DNA from: Heterocephalus glaber
Lineage: Eukaryota; Chordata; Mammalia; Rodentia; Bathyergidae
DNA: 64,000 nucleotides
Assembly (NCBI RefSeq): GCF_000247695.1
Contig: NW_004624865.1
Span: 1,595,883 to 1,659,882, forward strand
Reading direction: 5' to 3'
Shown here piece by piece: positions 1-10,865 of the stretch; position 1 is the first letter of the stretch, and every line of letters begins with the position of its first letter. The notes beneath the pieces are model-generated. The model was not told the DNA's origin. It worked only from the letters and a program-made list of their open reading frames with translations, and did no database searches. The position numbers were made by a program, and so were the translations under genes.

Positions 1-698
1 GGTGAGGGGAGAGAGATCCAAGGATTAAGAAGGCCTCTGGGAGAGGTACACCTGTACTGCAGCAGGTCACAGGCCAGTTGGGAGATGCAGCCCTCACAAT
101 CCTGGGACTGTGGAATTACAGAGTGCTTGGGATTCTAGCTTTTGTGCCAACTCTATTGCTCACCATTTTCAAGCCTTCCCCAGGGTTTCTAAATGCATGC
201 AATTCCCTAAAAATGGGATAACCAGCCATAGTCCCTTCTGCCTACAGCTGCCCCTTTAGGATGCCCTCCCTGATGCCCCTTAGCCTGATAACACATTAAA
301 CTTACTATTTTGTCACTTGTTTCCTTCCTATAGTGAGTCCTGAGGAGTTATCAGTTGGGAAATAAGGTGGCCCCAGCATGATTTTCATGTAGTCCACTCT
401 GCTGGCTTCTCTAGAAAATGTGACTGCCAAGGTGGACAGCCTGTGCCTGGGATGGGGAAGTTGCAGATTGCAGTGGGCCAGGGGAGAGGTCGAGGGTCTG
501 TAGTGGGACATGGAAGGGAGGTAGAGTTTGCTCAGAGGAAGCACAGGATAAGAAGAAGGCTCAAAGTGCTGCCTAGTTAAAGGAATGGGCAATGCTTTAG
601 GAATTTTGCTGGACATACAGTACAGAGTAGAGTGCAGTGGAACAGGAGTCTTTTTGGGTTTTCTACAGACAAGTAATCCGGCTGCAACAGTGCTCGAC
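1..698. other. Unique non-coding sequence
   Basis: I see no exon, repeat family or RNA gene that I can name here. A minus-strand reading frame crosses it and continues through the SINE and AAAG tract downstream, so it is not evidence for a gene. Confidence 0.5.
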
Positions 699-811
699 AA
701 GCTGGGAGTAGTGATGCATGCCAGGAACCCTAGCACTGTAGGAGGCTGAGGCAGGAGTATCAGAAGTCCAAGCTCAGGCTTCTGGTGACTTAGGGAGACC
801 AGTTTCAAAAC

Positions 812-854
<43 letters not shown>

Positions 855-920
855 AAAAGTCTGGGATCATAGCTCAGTGCAAAGTCTATAGGTTCAATAC
901 ACAGTACTGAAAAAAAATTC
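699..920 (+). repeat. B1-dID type SINE
   Basis: The left part is a degenerate 7SL-derived B1-like body, with 'gctgggagtagtgatgcatgcc' reduced to its key pieces and 'aggaggctgaggcaggag' readable at about 740-757. It is followed by an expanded AAAG linker and then a tRNA/ID-like tail ('gggatcatagctcagtg', 'ggttcaatac') ending in an A run. The B1-plus-ID arrangement is known from squirrel-related rodents. The copy is old, since both pol III boxes are mutated. Confidence 0.75.
813..858 (+). repeat. (AAAG)n microsatellite
   Basis: About eleven perfect AAAG units lie inside the SINE, between its B1 half and its ID half. They probably expanded from the A-rich linker. Read on the minus strand they give an artificial serine/phenylalanine/leucine repeat. 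Confidence 0.95.
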
Positions 921-1684
921 TCATCAAACAAGGCCAAAACATTTGTTCCCAGTTGTGGTGAGTAGTTTTTTGAACGAAGAGAAAAGCACTGGGACAGCGA
1001 TGCCTGATCTCCCTGTAGGCTGCGTGCCTCCTTTACTATCCCCGGATTCCTTGCACATCCAAAGCAGACAATTTGCTGTTCTCCATTTCCCAAACTGTTG
1101 CCAGACATGACCACATGCAGTTCCATGTTCTGCCCAGGACCCTGTACTCCATGCTGCTGTAGCCTCTAAGGATCCCCAGGCCCTTCCTGCCCATCCTAAA
1201 ATGCTCAGCTGAATTCTTTGTCTGCAGGAAAGCCAGCAGGGCTTGCTCTCCTAGTGAAAAGCTGAAGACTGACATTTCTCCCTGCCCTGCCATCTCAGCA
1301 AGTTCCTTCCATCTCACGTTCTCCATTTGTGAAGTAAGAATAGGCAAGAACAGCACTTTTGAGGATAGATTATGAGTGTTAAGCAGGGATAATGCCTGTT
1401 GTAGTAGACATCAGAGTCACCTGTCTCTGTGCATACTCTCTGCCTGTGCTTTTCTCACTTAACGTCAATACAAGTATCATCTTCTATGCATTTAGACTGT
1501 ACAGTTATGCAGAGTAGTACTTCCTTATTCCTTGATAACCACATTTGCTCCCATCTGATGGACATTTATTCATAGAAGATTCTCAGAATACACTTGAAAT
1601 GAGTGAGATACAAGTTGAAAACTGGCTTTTCTGGGTACTGAAAACTATGGCCTCCTTCCTTCAATCTAGCAATCAAAGGTTGGT
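921..1684. other. Unique sequence with a possible MIR remnant
   Basis: Mostly unrecognised. Around 1280-1400 the pattern 'catctcacgttctccatttgtgaagt' (shortened here) resembles the conserved core and tail of an antisense MIR. No coding exon is apparent; the minus-strand 106-residue frame at 1036-1356 has no recognisable domain. Confidence 0.4.
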
Positions 1685-1768
1685 TTCTTGTTTTATTTTG
1701 TTTCATTACTAGAGATTGAACTGGGGGCCTTTGTACTCAGCCATAGAGCTATATAACCATCTCTTTTG
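1685..1768 (-). repeat. tRNA/ID-like SINE, antisense
   Basis: A T-rich start is followed by 'gagattgaactgggggcc' and 'ccatagagctatataacc'. These are the reverse complements of the tRNA-type B box and A box seen in the other SINE tails of this window. It abuts the start of the next LTR. The copy is diverged and no clear target duplication was seen. Confidence 0.65.
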
Positions 1769-2176
1769 TTATGACTTCTATCTAGATGTCTTCCAAGGCT
1801 TCATGTGCTTATAGGTAGTTCTTTGGGAAGGTGATTGGATCATGGGGTGTGGGTGTAATGCTTTCACTGGATTAGTCCACTGATGAGTTTATAGCTAAAT
1901 GTGATGTTGGGAGATGGAGCCTGGCTAAAGGAGGTGGATCATTAGGAGTGTGGTTTGGAAGAGTCTATCTCCCTCCCCCTCCCTTGATCTCTGCTTCCTG
2001 CCCACCATGCCATGGACTATTTCTCCTCCACCATGTTCCTCTGCCATGCTTCCCTGCCTTGGAGCCAGCTGACTATGAACTGAAACTTCTACAAACTGTG
2101 AGTCAAATTAAATCTCTCCTCCTTTAAGCTGTGGGTGTTGGGTATTTTATCTCAGCCATGAGAAAGTGATTAAGCA
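1767..2176 (+). repeat. MaLR-type solo LTR
   Basis: A roughly 410-bp LTR starts with TGTTATG and ends in AAGCA. It carries the family landmarks 'ggaaggtgattggatcatgg', 'ccactgatgagtttatag' and 'gagtcaaattaaatctctcc'. The same family recurs at about 6821, 18449, 35835, 38871 and 53803, in both orientations. MaLRs are non-autonomous ERVL-related retroelements. No internal region is attached, so this is a solo LTR. Confidence 0.8.

Positions 2177-2178
<2 letters not shown>

Positions 2179-2232
<54 letters not shown>
2179..2232. repeat. (AT)n microsatellite
   Basis: About 27 uninterrupted AT units lie between the end of the LTR and an antisense SINE. The purity suggests the tract is length-variable. 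Confidence 0.97.
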
Positions 2233-2234
<2 letters not shown>

Positions 2235-2342
2235 TATCCTTTAGTTGCTAAGTTGCCCAGGCTGGGCTCAAACTCCTGATTCTCCTGCCTCAGCCTCTCA
2301 AAGTGCTAGGACTACAGTTGTGCACCACCACACCAAGCTGTG
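2233..2342 (-). repeat. B1-like SINE, antisense
   Basis: The block reads 'ttgcccaggctgggctcaaa', 'cctgcctcagcctctcaaag' and 'ctaggactacagttgtgcac', the reverse complement of a 7SL-derived B1/Alu-like body. No ID tail is attached on the left; the AT microsatellite occupies that side. Confidence 0.8.
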
Positions 2343-2491
2343 ATCATTCTTTCAGCTTTTTTTTTTTTTCTCAGAGCTAAGGGACTTGGCAGGGTGTTTC
2401 ATGTACTCAAACAGACTAAGGGATAGGGACCTAGTATAACAAATTAGACTGTAATTATGTGAGTACATGTGAGTGAATGAACACAAGGGGT

Positions 2492-3033
2492 GATCCAAAG
2501 ATATGGTGAATGTTTAAATTTAAAATAAATTTATTACAGTAAAAGATATATTGTCAAGAGCAATAAGATAAAGGTGTTTGAAGAGAGGGGGGTATTTGGA
2601 ATACTTTGATTAATGACAATGGGTCTTTTATTGCAATGAATTAAAAATTTAAACATTAATTGTATTCAATGGTCACCCTATATTGATAAAATATTTGTGG
2701 CAATTTCTGCCAAATAAAAACATGATACTGTGTCCTCATCCACCTTAGTCACTGGATCTGGCACTGTGCAACTCCTGGTTCTTCTCCAAAGTCAAAATGA
2801 ACATGAAAGGGAGATGTTTTGAATCCATTCAGGACATGAAGGCAGCCAGGACAGCGCAGCTAAAGACCCTCAGGAAAGAGGACTCCAGAGCTGCTGTAGA
2901 AAGAGGTGAGAACAATGGGATGAGTGTGTTTCCAGTGAGGGGGAAAGCTTTGAGGGGGATTCATGGCAATGTGTCTTTTACTGTAATAATTTAAAAAAAA
3001 TAAACATTGACTGTATTTCTGTATCGCATCTCA
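2492..3033 (+). mobile_element. Mariner-derived element, deleted and palindromic
   Basis: The left 190 bases form a small inverted-repeat unit: 'ggtgatccaaagatatgg' at the left end is answered by 'caatggtcaccct' at about 2668-2680. The right part carries the 3' end of a mariner transposase gene followed by a terminal segment with 'caatgtgtcttttactgtaa'. The reverse complement of that terminal motif lies near the left end (about 2537-2562). Related copies lie at 25651-26202 and 51146-51648. None can encode a full transposase of about 345 residues. Confidence 0.75.
2797..2994 (+). pseudogene. Mariner transposase, C-terminal remnant
   Basis: This 65-residue frame contains KGRCFESIQDMKAA followed by AQLKTLRKEDS, which match the C-terminal region of Tc1/mariner transposases. 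The catalytic DDD domain is absent. The residues after the match have drifted from the family's conserved tail. The methionine used as start is internal to the ancestral protein. It is a fossil with no expected activity. Confidence 0.75.
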
Positions 3034-3039
3034 TATGCC

Positions 3040-3345
3040 TGTGTACACAGGTATGAGACTATGTGAGCATGAGTGTGCATGAGAATAGTGTGTAGAAATG
3101 TGTGAGAGTGTGGGTGTGTGTGGATTGGATGCTGGTGGGAGTGTGTGCAGACAGATGTGTGTTTGAAAATTTGTGGGTGAGAATTGTGTGGGTGAACATG
3201 TTTGTTTTTGGGAGGTGTGTGTGTGCATTTTGTGGATGTGCATGATTGTGTGGATGTGTGTGCATGTATGTGCACCCTTCTTTGTGGGTGTGTGGATATG
3301 TATGATGTGTGCACATGTGTATGTGTGTGCCTCTAGGTGTGCAGG
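3040..3345. repeat. TG-rich degenerate low-complexity tract
   Basis: About 300 bases are made of imperfect TG/GTGTGGATG-type units. Antisense frames through it give artificial His/Thr-rich peptides. It probably grew from a (TG)n tract next to the mariner end. Confidence 0.85.
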
Positions 3346-4339
3346 AGAGAGTGGAGGAGGTGCAGGAAGCACACAGCAGGAGGGAGGGAGTGTGCACAGC
3401 CAAGCACACAGCCAAGCATCTCGCCTGCTGCTGGAGCCTCTCTGGACTACAAATCAAGATGCCCCAGGACATCACTAGTGTGGGAGCTGATGAGGGGGAA
3501 ATTCAACCAATAAACTTGGCAGCTGGTAGGGCACCCTCTGGGCAAGAGTCCCCCTCAGACTGCTCCAGCACTGTCCTTGGGTCTGCGCCGAGATATCTGA
3601 GTACCTCAGGCACAGCCTGTGGTGTCCAGCCTTTGGAGCTTCCTCATTCACTGTGGGTGGCAACCTCCAGTTGCAGTCTGTGATTATTGTGGGCCTGGCC
3701 TGCCAGTGCACTCTGGTTCGGCCTAAGCACACCCTGTGATGTTCTCTATTTTCTTTTCATCTCTGCCTCCTCCCCATCATTATTCCCTTCAGCAAAGTGG
3801 TCGTGGAGGAGACACTTACCCTCTCCTGACTTTAGGTTTTGAAAAAAAAAGTGTTATGACTTCCAAAGGCTTGTCTCATTTGCAGCACTCTGGCTAAATC
3901 ATAGTCTTTACCCTGGAACTTCATTCCTCACTGAGAGCCCCCTCCCAGGTGGGGCAAATGATGCCATTTGGACAATGACCCAGGAGCCCATATCCTTCCT
4001 GGGAAGCCTCCTTGATTCGTGCTGCTGAGTTCTCTCTGCTTCTCAGTCCATGGTGAGGCCAGAATGCTACTCGGTGCTGGCTCCCTGCTGGGTCAGTCAC
4101 ACTTTCTTTTCGGGAAATCCCATAATCCTGGCTTCACCCATTCCTAATGGGAAATTGCTGTTTTCCAAAAATGAGTCCTTCCTTTTACCTTTACACAAAA
4201 TCAAGGCAAAGGATGGTGAATGATTCTGAGACTGTCTCTTTGCCCGGTGAGAATAAAAACAAACTGTCTAACTGATGCAATGTGGAAAATGTTTCATTCC
4301 ATCTTAGAGGTCAAGCTATCAGCAGATAAATAGAATACA
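3346..4339. other. Unique non-coding sequence
   Basis: I recognise no repeat, exon or RNA gene. The plus-strand 124-residue frame at 3309-3683 starts in the TG tract and shows no domain. Confidence 0.45.
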
Positions 4340-4676
4340 ATTGGCTTTCCTCATCTGTGGGCTCCATGTCTAAGGATTGCATGAGCTGCATATTGAAAAT
4401 ATTTGGGAAAAACATTCTTTATTGAACATTCATAGACTTTTTTTGTATTATTCCCTAAGAATACTATAGTATTTATTCATACTATATATACTATAGTATT
4501 CTTACTATATATTCATATAATATTTACATTGCATTAGGCCATATAAATAATCTAAAGGTGATTTAAATTATACAGGTGCCTGTGCAGACTGTGTGCAAAC
4601 ACTGTACTATCATATGTAAGAAATTTGAGCACCTGCGATTTATGTACTTGTGGGAGTCTTGGAACGAATTCTTCAC
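4340..4676 (+). mobile_element. Tigger/MER2-like DNA transposon fossil
   Basis: The order of landmarks matches the MER2/Tigger non-autonomous elements as I recall them: 'catctgtgggctccatgtct', 'attgaaaatatttggga', 'tattattccctaagaatac', 'tacattgcattaggcc', 'aatctaaaggtgatttaaa' and 'gggagtcttggaacgaattc'. An AT-rich stretch in the middle (about 4450-4520) looks locally expanded. TcMar-Tigger elements are old placental DNA transposons. Confidence 0.7.
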
Positions 4677-5749
4677 AGACATGGAGTAACAACTATAGTC
4701 TGGGGATAAGTGATTTATGTTTTAATTCTGCCTGTCAACATTGCTTGGAACAAATATCTTGGCTGTCATTGAGAATAGGAAAGTATTATGGGAAGGTCAG
4801 TCTGAGGGAATCCCTGGTCTCCCAGGTCTCTTCTCTCTTGGGACTGGAGCTTAGAGGTGTGGAGATTTTGATTCCAGAAGCAAAATATATTTTCCAGCCA
4901 TGTCAGGTCTGGAGCAATAGTGGGTGTTTCGGTTCCCACATTGTGTTCATGCCATCAACCTGTACCACCTGACATCTCTGCTTCATCCTCCCCCCTGCAA
5001 TGAAAGTCACAAGATCTTAAAGACTTCTCAGCTCCAGGGATATACTCTTATTTACTTCACCCCAGTTACTTGGCACCTCAGCACAATCATCGGTTTGGGC
5101 TGCCCAGGCCTGAATTAATCATGCATGGCCACAGTGATTGGTTTCCTGATGATCTCCTGGTTCTTTTCAGGTCAGTGAAATGTGTTGGAAATTTTGTGAA
5201 GTTATTTCCTATTCTCTCTCTCTCTCACTCATCCTCTGGAAAATACCATAGTCACTTTGCTTCTCTGAGCTTGAAATAGACTGAAATCAGAATTGAAATC
5301 AGAAACCAGAAATCAGAATTATACTCAGGCAACCAGGGAGCCTGCTCTATCTCTGGACTTCCTGTCCTGTGCATCAAATCATGTATTCATTATTTAAATA
5401 AGATGTAGGTTTTTATTATTTACAATATGAAACATTACTTGATATTGAAGAAATTAAAAATTTATTGAAAGGAGGAGGAACAAGTAAAGCCAAAGAACAC
5501 TTCCAAAGAAGGACCCCTGGCATAGCATGTTTTAGAAAACTGTCAGGGGCTCTTTGGTTTGGGGAGCTTCAGTTCTGTTAGGAGAATTGATTTATACACT
5601 GAACATTGTGATCTTTGAAGACTCCACGTGTTCTTCATCTATGAGTCCCTAGTGCCTCATTTGGTGCCTGGCAGTACTTCCTGAATGAATAAATCAATGA
5701 ATGAATGGATCTCTTGTTTCCATCATTTGCAGATTTCAAGATTGTAGAA

Positions 5750-5753
<4 letters not shown>
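4677..5753. other. Unique sequence, possible L2 scrap
   Basis: Mostly unrecognised. Around 5640-5705 the order 'ccctagtgcctcatttggtg' and 'ctgaatgaataaatc' resembles an L2/MIR-type tail. The plus-strand frames at 4625-4972 and 5070-5279 carry no domain. Confidence 0.4.
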
Positions 5754-5792
<39 letters not shown>

Positions 5793-5798
5793 CGAGAG
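5754..5798. repeat. (GA)n microsatellite
   Basis: About 22 GA units, interrupted twice by CGAG near the right end. Confidence 0.95.
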
Positions 5799-6820
5799 GA
5801 TCAGTGTGCTCACACAGTCATCTGTAGGGATCCTGAAGAAACTGGGACATTATTGGACTTGCAGATAGGAGAGCAACTATCCAATACATATTTGTAGAAC
5901 TGGTGCCAGCTTCTTTACAGCAGTGCTTCATTAAGAAACTTGCAGTCTTGAAGGGCTTGCTGGTGTACCTGGTGGGTGTGCTTTCCCAGAAGCAGGGGAC
6001 AGCTCAGACCCTATGAAAAGTGACACTCTCTCTTGTAAGATTTCCCAAAAGTTGATTGCAGGGGAGCTCGGGCTTGAGGACCCCCGCAGTAATCAGAAAC
6101 ACCTGCATTATCAATGCCAGACAGATCTCCTGAGAAGATTGAAATCATTCACTATCATTTTGCTTTTATTTCTTCAGCAACTGCAAGAACAGAAATCAAC
6201 TGGGGATAGCCCAGAATTTAACATGGGCTTATCTCTTTTTGTGAGCATCACTGAAACCTTAGAGCTCAATTAAGTCATCCAGTTGCCAATAAAAAATTCA
6301 CTGAGTCCAGGAGAGAAGATTGGATATTCCACACTTCCCTTTGACAACCTTTGGATATTTTACTCCATTAATCATCGCTTTTCTCTCCTGTCTCTCAGTC
6401 CTGCTCTGTCTACTGCTGCTCTGTTCTCAGCAGGTGAACACACATCTCTACCTTACCACACACACAAACCCAAATTTTCTTTCCACCACATTTATCTCCA
6501 CTCTGCACCTCACTTTCCACCTTTACACCCCTACCTCAGTCCGTGGAGATCATCTGGATCTAGAGTTTCAGCTCACTGTCTCGATGCTGTTCCTTCGCTC
6601 TGAGATTGCCTACACTTGCTGTTCTGTCCAAACCCTTCTCCCAAATAGCTCTCACCAGTGGTAACCACGACCTTCTCATTGCCAGGCTTGCTGAGCACTA
6701 AAATAAGGCCTAAAGACAGTTGGATGATAACATAATTATCATCAAACTGAGACACTTTTCAGAGCCTTTTCAGGGAAGATAGGAGTGGGCACCAGAATGA
6801 GACATGTACTATGACTCTTC
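5799..6820. other. Unique non-coding sequence
   Basis: I see no identifiable repeat or exon. Two overlapping plus-strand frames at 6283-6664 (106 and 114 residues) show no domain. Confidence 0.45.
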
Positions 6821-7205
6821 TTCCAGTTTAGATCTAAAGTGTCCCCCCAAAGCCTCATGTGTTTGGAAGGTGATGGATTATGGGGCGCCATACTCATCAG
6901 AGGATCCATCCATGGATGAGTTTGTGGCTGAATGTGCTATAGGAGGTGGGGCTTGATTGAAGGAGGTCATTGGGATGTGACTTGGAAGGGTGTATTCTTG
7001 TCTCCAGTTCCTCTCTTCTCTCTGTTTCCTGACTGCCATGAGGTGAACAGCTTTCCTCCAGCCTGCCTTTTCATTCTTCTGTTTCTACCTTGGCATCAGC
7101 TAACCATGGACTGAATCTCCTAAAACCACAAACCAAATTAAGTCCTTCCTCCTTTAAGTTGTGTGTGTTGGGTGTTTTGTCTCAGAGATGGGAAAGTAAC
7201 TAAGG
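6821..7205 (+). repeat. MaLR-type solo LTR
   Basis: Same family as 1767-2176. Readable landmarks are 'agatctaaagtgtcccccca', 'tgtgtttggaaggtgatgga', 'ggatgagtttgtggctgaat', 'tgggatgtgacttggaaggg' and 'ccaaattaagtccttcctcc'. The left edge is approximate. Confidence 0.8.
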
Positions 7206-7228
7206 GAACTATCCTAGGACTGGATGAG

Positions 7229-7607
7229 TGATGCTTCTGTACTTTGGGTCTGAAATGATTCCCAAAAGGCCAATGTATTAAAGGCCTGTCGCATTATTGG
7301 GAGGTTATGGGACATTTAAGAGGCAGAGTCCAGCTGGAGGAAGTTATATCATTGGGCATGTGCCCCAAAAGAGGTTATTGGGACCACAGCCCCTCCTCTT
7401 TCTCTCTTTGCTTCCCACCCTTCCTAGGCAAACAGCCTCCTTGGCCCTATGGCCTCACCATGATGTACTGAGCCACCACTGGCCCAACAAAACAGGACCA
7501 AGAAACCAGAGACTGAAACTTTTTAAAACTGTGAACCAAATGAACCTTTTTAAAATTAAGCTGATTACCTCAGGTATTTTGTTATAGTAACAGAAAGCTG
7601 ATTAACA
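7229..7607 (+). repeat. MLT1/MaLR-type LTR
   Basis: A second, more diverged LTR follows the previous one in the same orientation. It carries 'gggtctgaaatgattcccaa', 'attgggaggttatgggac', 'gaaccaaatgaaccttttt' and ends 'ctgattaaca'. Its divergence from its left neighbour suggests a separate insertion rather than the second LTR of one provirus. Confidence 0.65.
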
Positions 7608-7744
7608 TGGGTGCTTTAGCAATGAAATAGTTTTGTGAATATTTGTTTATTTACAGATAGTTAAAATTTATCCTGGAGAGACAAAACAACTTGCTCAAGA
7701 CCATGAAGCCTGGAGTTGAACTCAGTTACTCTGACTCTAACTAT

Positions 7745-7972
7745 TCTTGTAGGACTCACTGTATACCAGGCACTATTCTAAGCGTATTGCAACTATAACT
7801 CTCATGACAACTCTGTGAAGTAGATGATATGAGCCACATCTTACGAATAAAACTTCACTAAAACTGAAGTAGACTCAGCAATACACAACTTGCCCAAGCC
7901 AGAGGCTTGGCAGGGGCAGACATTAAACTTGACTCTGAAATCTACTGGCTAACTACTAAGCCATGTTGCCTT
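7745..7972 (+). repeat. MIR SINE
   Basis: The MIR order is readable: 'ataccaggcactattctaag', 'ctcatgacaactctgtgaag', 'cacaacttgcccaagccag', and a degraded tail about the tested category of bases 'gactctgaaatctact'. MIRs are ancient tRNA-derived SINEs of mammals. Confidence 0.7.
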
Positions 7973-9231
7973 TCTCTTCTTACTTTTCACTCTTTTCTGC
8001 AAATCTTTCCAGTAGGCTGTCTGGTTAGAAGTGGTCTGAGATATTAATCTCCTCATTCCAGGGACAGCTGGGTGGAGATTGAGGGAGCCATGCTCCTTGA
8101 CAGGTTCCTTTTTCTGGATGCTGCCTTCACTCTTTAATGCAGCCGGTTATACAATATAAATTTTCACATTCAACATATCTTGCAATGGATCACATATGTA
8201 TTATTGATGTAATGTCCTTACTAAAATAAGCACTCTACAAATACTTGTTGATTTGTTCAAGTCATATATTATTGTAGTCTTGTAAATGAGTCCCTCAAAA
8301 CTCTTTTCATAGTCACCATCAAGTTTTCCAAAAGGGCAGGATGGGGTGAGAGAAAGGATAAGGGGAGAAGAGATGTGAATAAAAGAAGAGGTTCTGAAAC
8401 AGTGTTCATGATAAAGGAATTAGTGTTCGGTTTGTATCTATATACATACTGGTGCTAAGTTTCCCTAAGATGAACCCACTTTACCTAATATTCTAAAATG
8501 TTCCCTTGAAGTCAAAGTCACAATTAGTTATATAAAATCTCTGTGTAAGCTGAGATAGATATGCTTCTAAAATAAACCACTGCGCACAGAGAAGCAGTCA
8601 TACATGTCATTATTTTACAATCTGGTGTTAGCTATTTCCTCCAAGACAAATATTTTAATAATTAAGGGTATCACTAAAAGCATAAATTGTTACCAACTAA
8701 TATAATGTATGATCCCCTTTATTCTCCTACGTTTTATTCTATCACAGCAAAATAATATCACTTAATAATACTTAATTCTTCAACAATGCCAATGACACCT
8801 GTGTTTACGTGATAATTTGTAGTTTATTCTCTTATCTAATATCTGAAATGAGTTCTGGCATGAATATTCTCAAATGTCCCCTGAAATCAATAAGATGAAC
8901 CTTTTTATGAGCCTTTTCATGAAATGAGAACCCTTCAGTTGAATCTCAAACTCATCCCTATGGACATTTGCACTGCTCACATTCCCAGAGCTTTTAGCCC
9001 TCTGCTCTGAGGGAATCACTCAAAGAAATTTAAGCAGCTTCCAGTGGAGAAGAAGAGGCTCTTTGATGTTGTCAGGAAGATAAGCATTGTGGATCATCCC
9101 AGGAGAGAGGAAAAATGCCACATACTGAGTCTCCTGTGTTCCAGCTTGATGGACAGACATCAAGTGTTAGGGACTTTGTTCCTCTTAGGAAATATTCCCT
9201 TATTAAGGAAGATACCTCTTTGCTGAACTAC
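7973..9231. other. Unique AT-rich sequence
   Basis: About 1.25 kb with no recognisable repeat or exon. The middle (8150-8900) is clearly AT-rich. Confidence 0.45.
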
Positions 9232-9571
9232 TGTGATGGTTAAGCTTGATTATGCCATCTTGTTCGGCGTGGGATGTCCCAGAGGATTGGTGGGGCTTGC
9301 TTCTGGGTGTGTCTGGTGTGTCCTGGAGGTTGACCTTGGGGTCTACGTCTGGTCCCTTGCCCCTTTCTCTCTGGTGCCAGTACTCTGTCCTGCTTCCTGG
9401 CCACATGAACTAAGAAGCTTTGCTTTAACACGCCCTTCCATCATATTTCTACCTTAGAACCAGCTTACCATGGATTGAATCCCTTTAAAATTTAAGCCAA
9501 ATTAAACTTCTCCTCCTTTAACTTATTGGTGTTGGGTGCCATGTCCAGCGAAGGGAGGGCTGACTGATAAA
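9232..9571 (+). repeat. MaLR-related LTR, 'TGTGATGGTTAAGC' subfamily
   Basis: The element starts TGTGATGGTTAAGC and carries 'ttgcttctgggtgtgtctgg', 'gtcctggaggttgaccttgg', 'accatggattgaatccc' and 'aaattaaacttctcctcc'. It is the direct-orientation match of 14630-14968. The right end is eroded. Confidence 0.75.
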
Positions 9572-9651
9572 TGCTGCTATTCTCGGGCTTACTGGGAGAG
9601 CATGGCTCTTGGCTGTGGGTGTCTGCATGGTTCTAGCTGATTACTCATGAC

Positions 9652-9895
9652 CGTATCAGTTTCCTGTGACTGCTATGGTTTACGACACCATAAATGAATT
9701 ATCTTACAGTTCTGAAGTCAGAAGCCACTGAGCTAAATCAGGGTGTCAGTAGGACTGAGTTCCTTTATGGAGGCGATAGGGAATAAACTGTTTCCTTATC
9801 TTCCCCAGCTTCTGCAGGTCATGCACCTTCCTGGCCTCTTCCACCTTCAAAATTAGCATCTTCAATCAAGACTTTCTCACAACACATCACAGACA
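9652..9895 (-). repeat. MLT/MaLR-type LTR fragment, antisense
   Basis: The block begins 'gtatcagtttcctgtgactg' and continues with 'ttatcttacagttctgaagt' and 'gtttccttatcttccccagc', the antisense start of a well-known MLT-class LTR pattern. The far half is missing, because an antisense L1 end follows. Confidence 0.65.
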
Positions 9896-9902
9896 CATTG
9901 AC

Positions 9903-10185
9903 TCTTTCTTTAAAATTTATATATTAATTGTCACATTTTAGGTTTACAATGCATTTACATTTATCATTGGGTGTTTGCACCTGAACATGATGCATCTTGG
10001 TTCTTATTTTTCTCCCCAGTACCTATGCACCCTTCACCCCCACCACCCTTCCCTATTTACATAGACTTTGTTTCCTTTTTTTTTCTTTTTCATAATTTTC
10101 CCTTTCCTTTCTTCCCTTTCCCCTTATTTACTCCTCTCTCTTCTGGATTTAAGGGCTGTCAAGTTTATTCAGGCCCACTTGAGTC
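9903..10185 (-). mobile_element. L1 3' end fragment, antisense
   Basis: Its reverse complement matches the sense L1 3' end at about 33800-34089. Shared pieces, given on the plus strand here, are 'ttaggtttacaatgcattta' and 'ttggttcttatttttctccc', and both copies have a long pyrimidine-rich (antisense) 3' UTR. It is 5'-truncated. Confidence 0.75.
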
Positions 10186-10644
10186 TTGCAGGATAGTCTT
10201 CGTATTTTAAGGTCAGATGATTACTTCCATCTGCTCCCTTAATAGTTCTTTGACATAGAGCACAATGTATTCTCAGGTGCCAGGAATTAGAACACAGATG
10301 TTTTCAGGAGATCATTCTTCTGCCCATCAGAGAGTCCTGGCTGATGCACCTGACTTCTGGACCTTGTGTCCCAGGCAGTTCTTTCATTTAGGACAACTGG
10401 TGCAGTTGGAAGAGTGACTGTTGAGGTGGTTGACCAGTTGGCTGACTTGACATTTTTGTTATGTCCAAAGTATTCAACAGAAAAAATTAATATTGAGTCT
10501 GATTTTTTACCTCTAGTGAATTCTTTCATACATGCCATGTCTCACTGGGATCCTGAGTTACCTAAAAAATAATACTACCACTGCTATTAATTATAATGAT
10601 ACTTTTTTCTTCTACCTTTTTTCCTTCATTATTTGCTCTTTCTT
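10186..10644. other. Unique non-coding sequence
   Basis: No repeat or exon recognised. Overlapping short frames on both strands at 10287-10572 lack domain signals. Confidence 0.4.
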
Positions 10645-10865
10645 CAACACTTACTATTTATTGAACACACACTATGTGTCAGGAACCATGTTATGTTAAC
10701 TAATTTAACTAATTTAACATAATTAGCTCATTTCATCCTTACAGTTACCATATAAACTAGGTATTTTTTTTTAATTTTCTATATGTGGAAATTGACATAG
10801 TAAGGGATGGACCATGCACAGTAACAGGATATTGTTATCTAGATCTACACTCCAGGGAAAAATTA
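10645..10865 (+). repeat. MIR SINE
   Basis: The pattern 'ctatttattgaacacacact', 'atgtgtcaggaaccatg', 'catttcatccttacagttac' matches the sense MIR/L2-like core. A small AACTAATTT duplication lies at about 10699-10720. Confidence 0.6.

Noticed and set aside
305..1126. Minus-strand frame of 273 codons, the longest outside the gap
   Set aside because: It runs antisense through a SINE and its AAAG tract, giving an artificial Ser/Phe/Leu repeat. No domain is visible.
2991..3475. His/Thr-rich minus-strand frames
   Set aside because: They are translations of the degenerate TG tract.
7229..7607. Two adjacent LTRs at 6821-7607 as one small provirus
   Set aside because: The two LTRs are clearly different in sequence and there is no internal region or primer-binding site between them.
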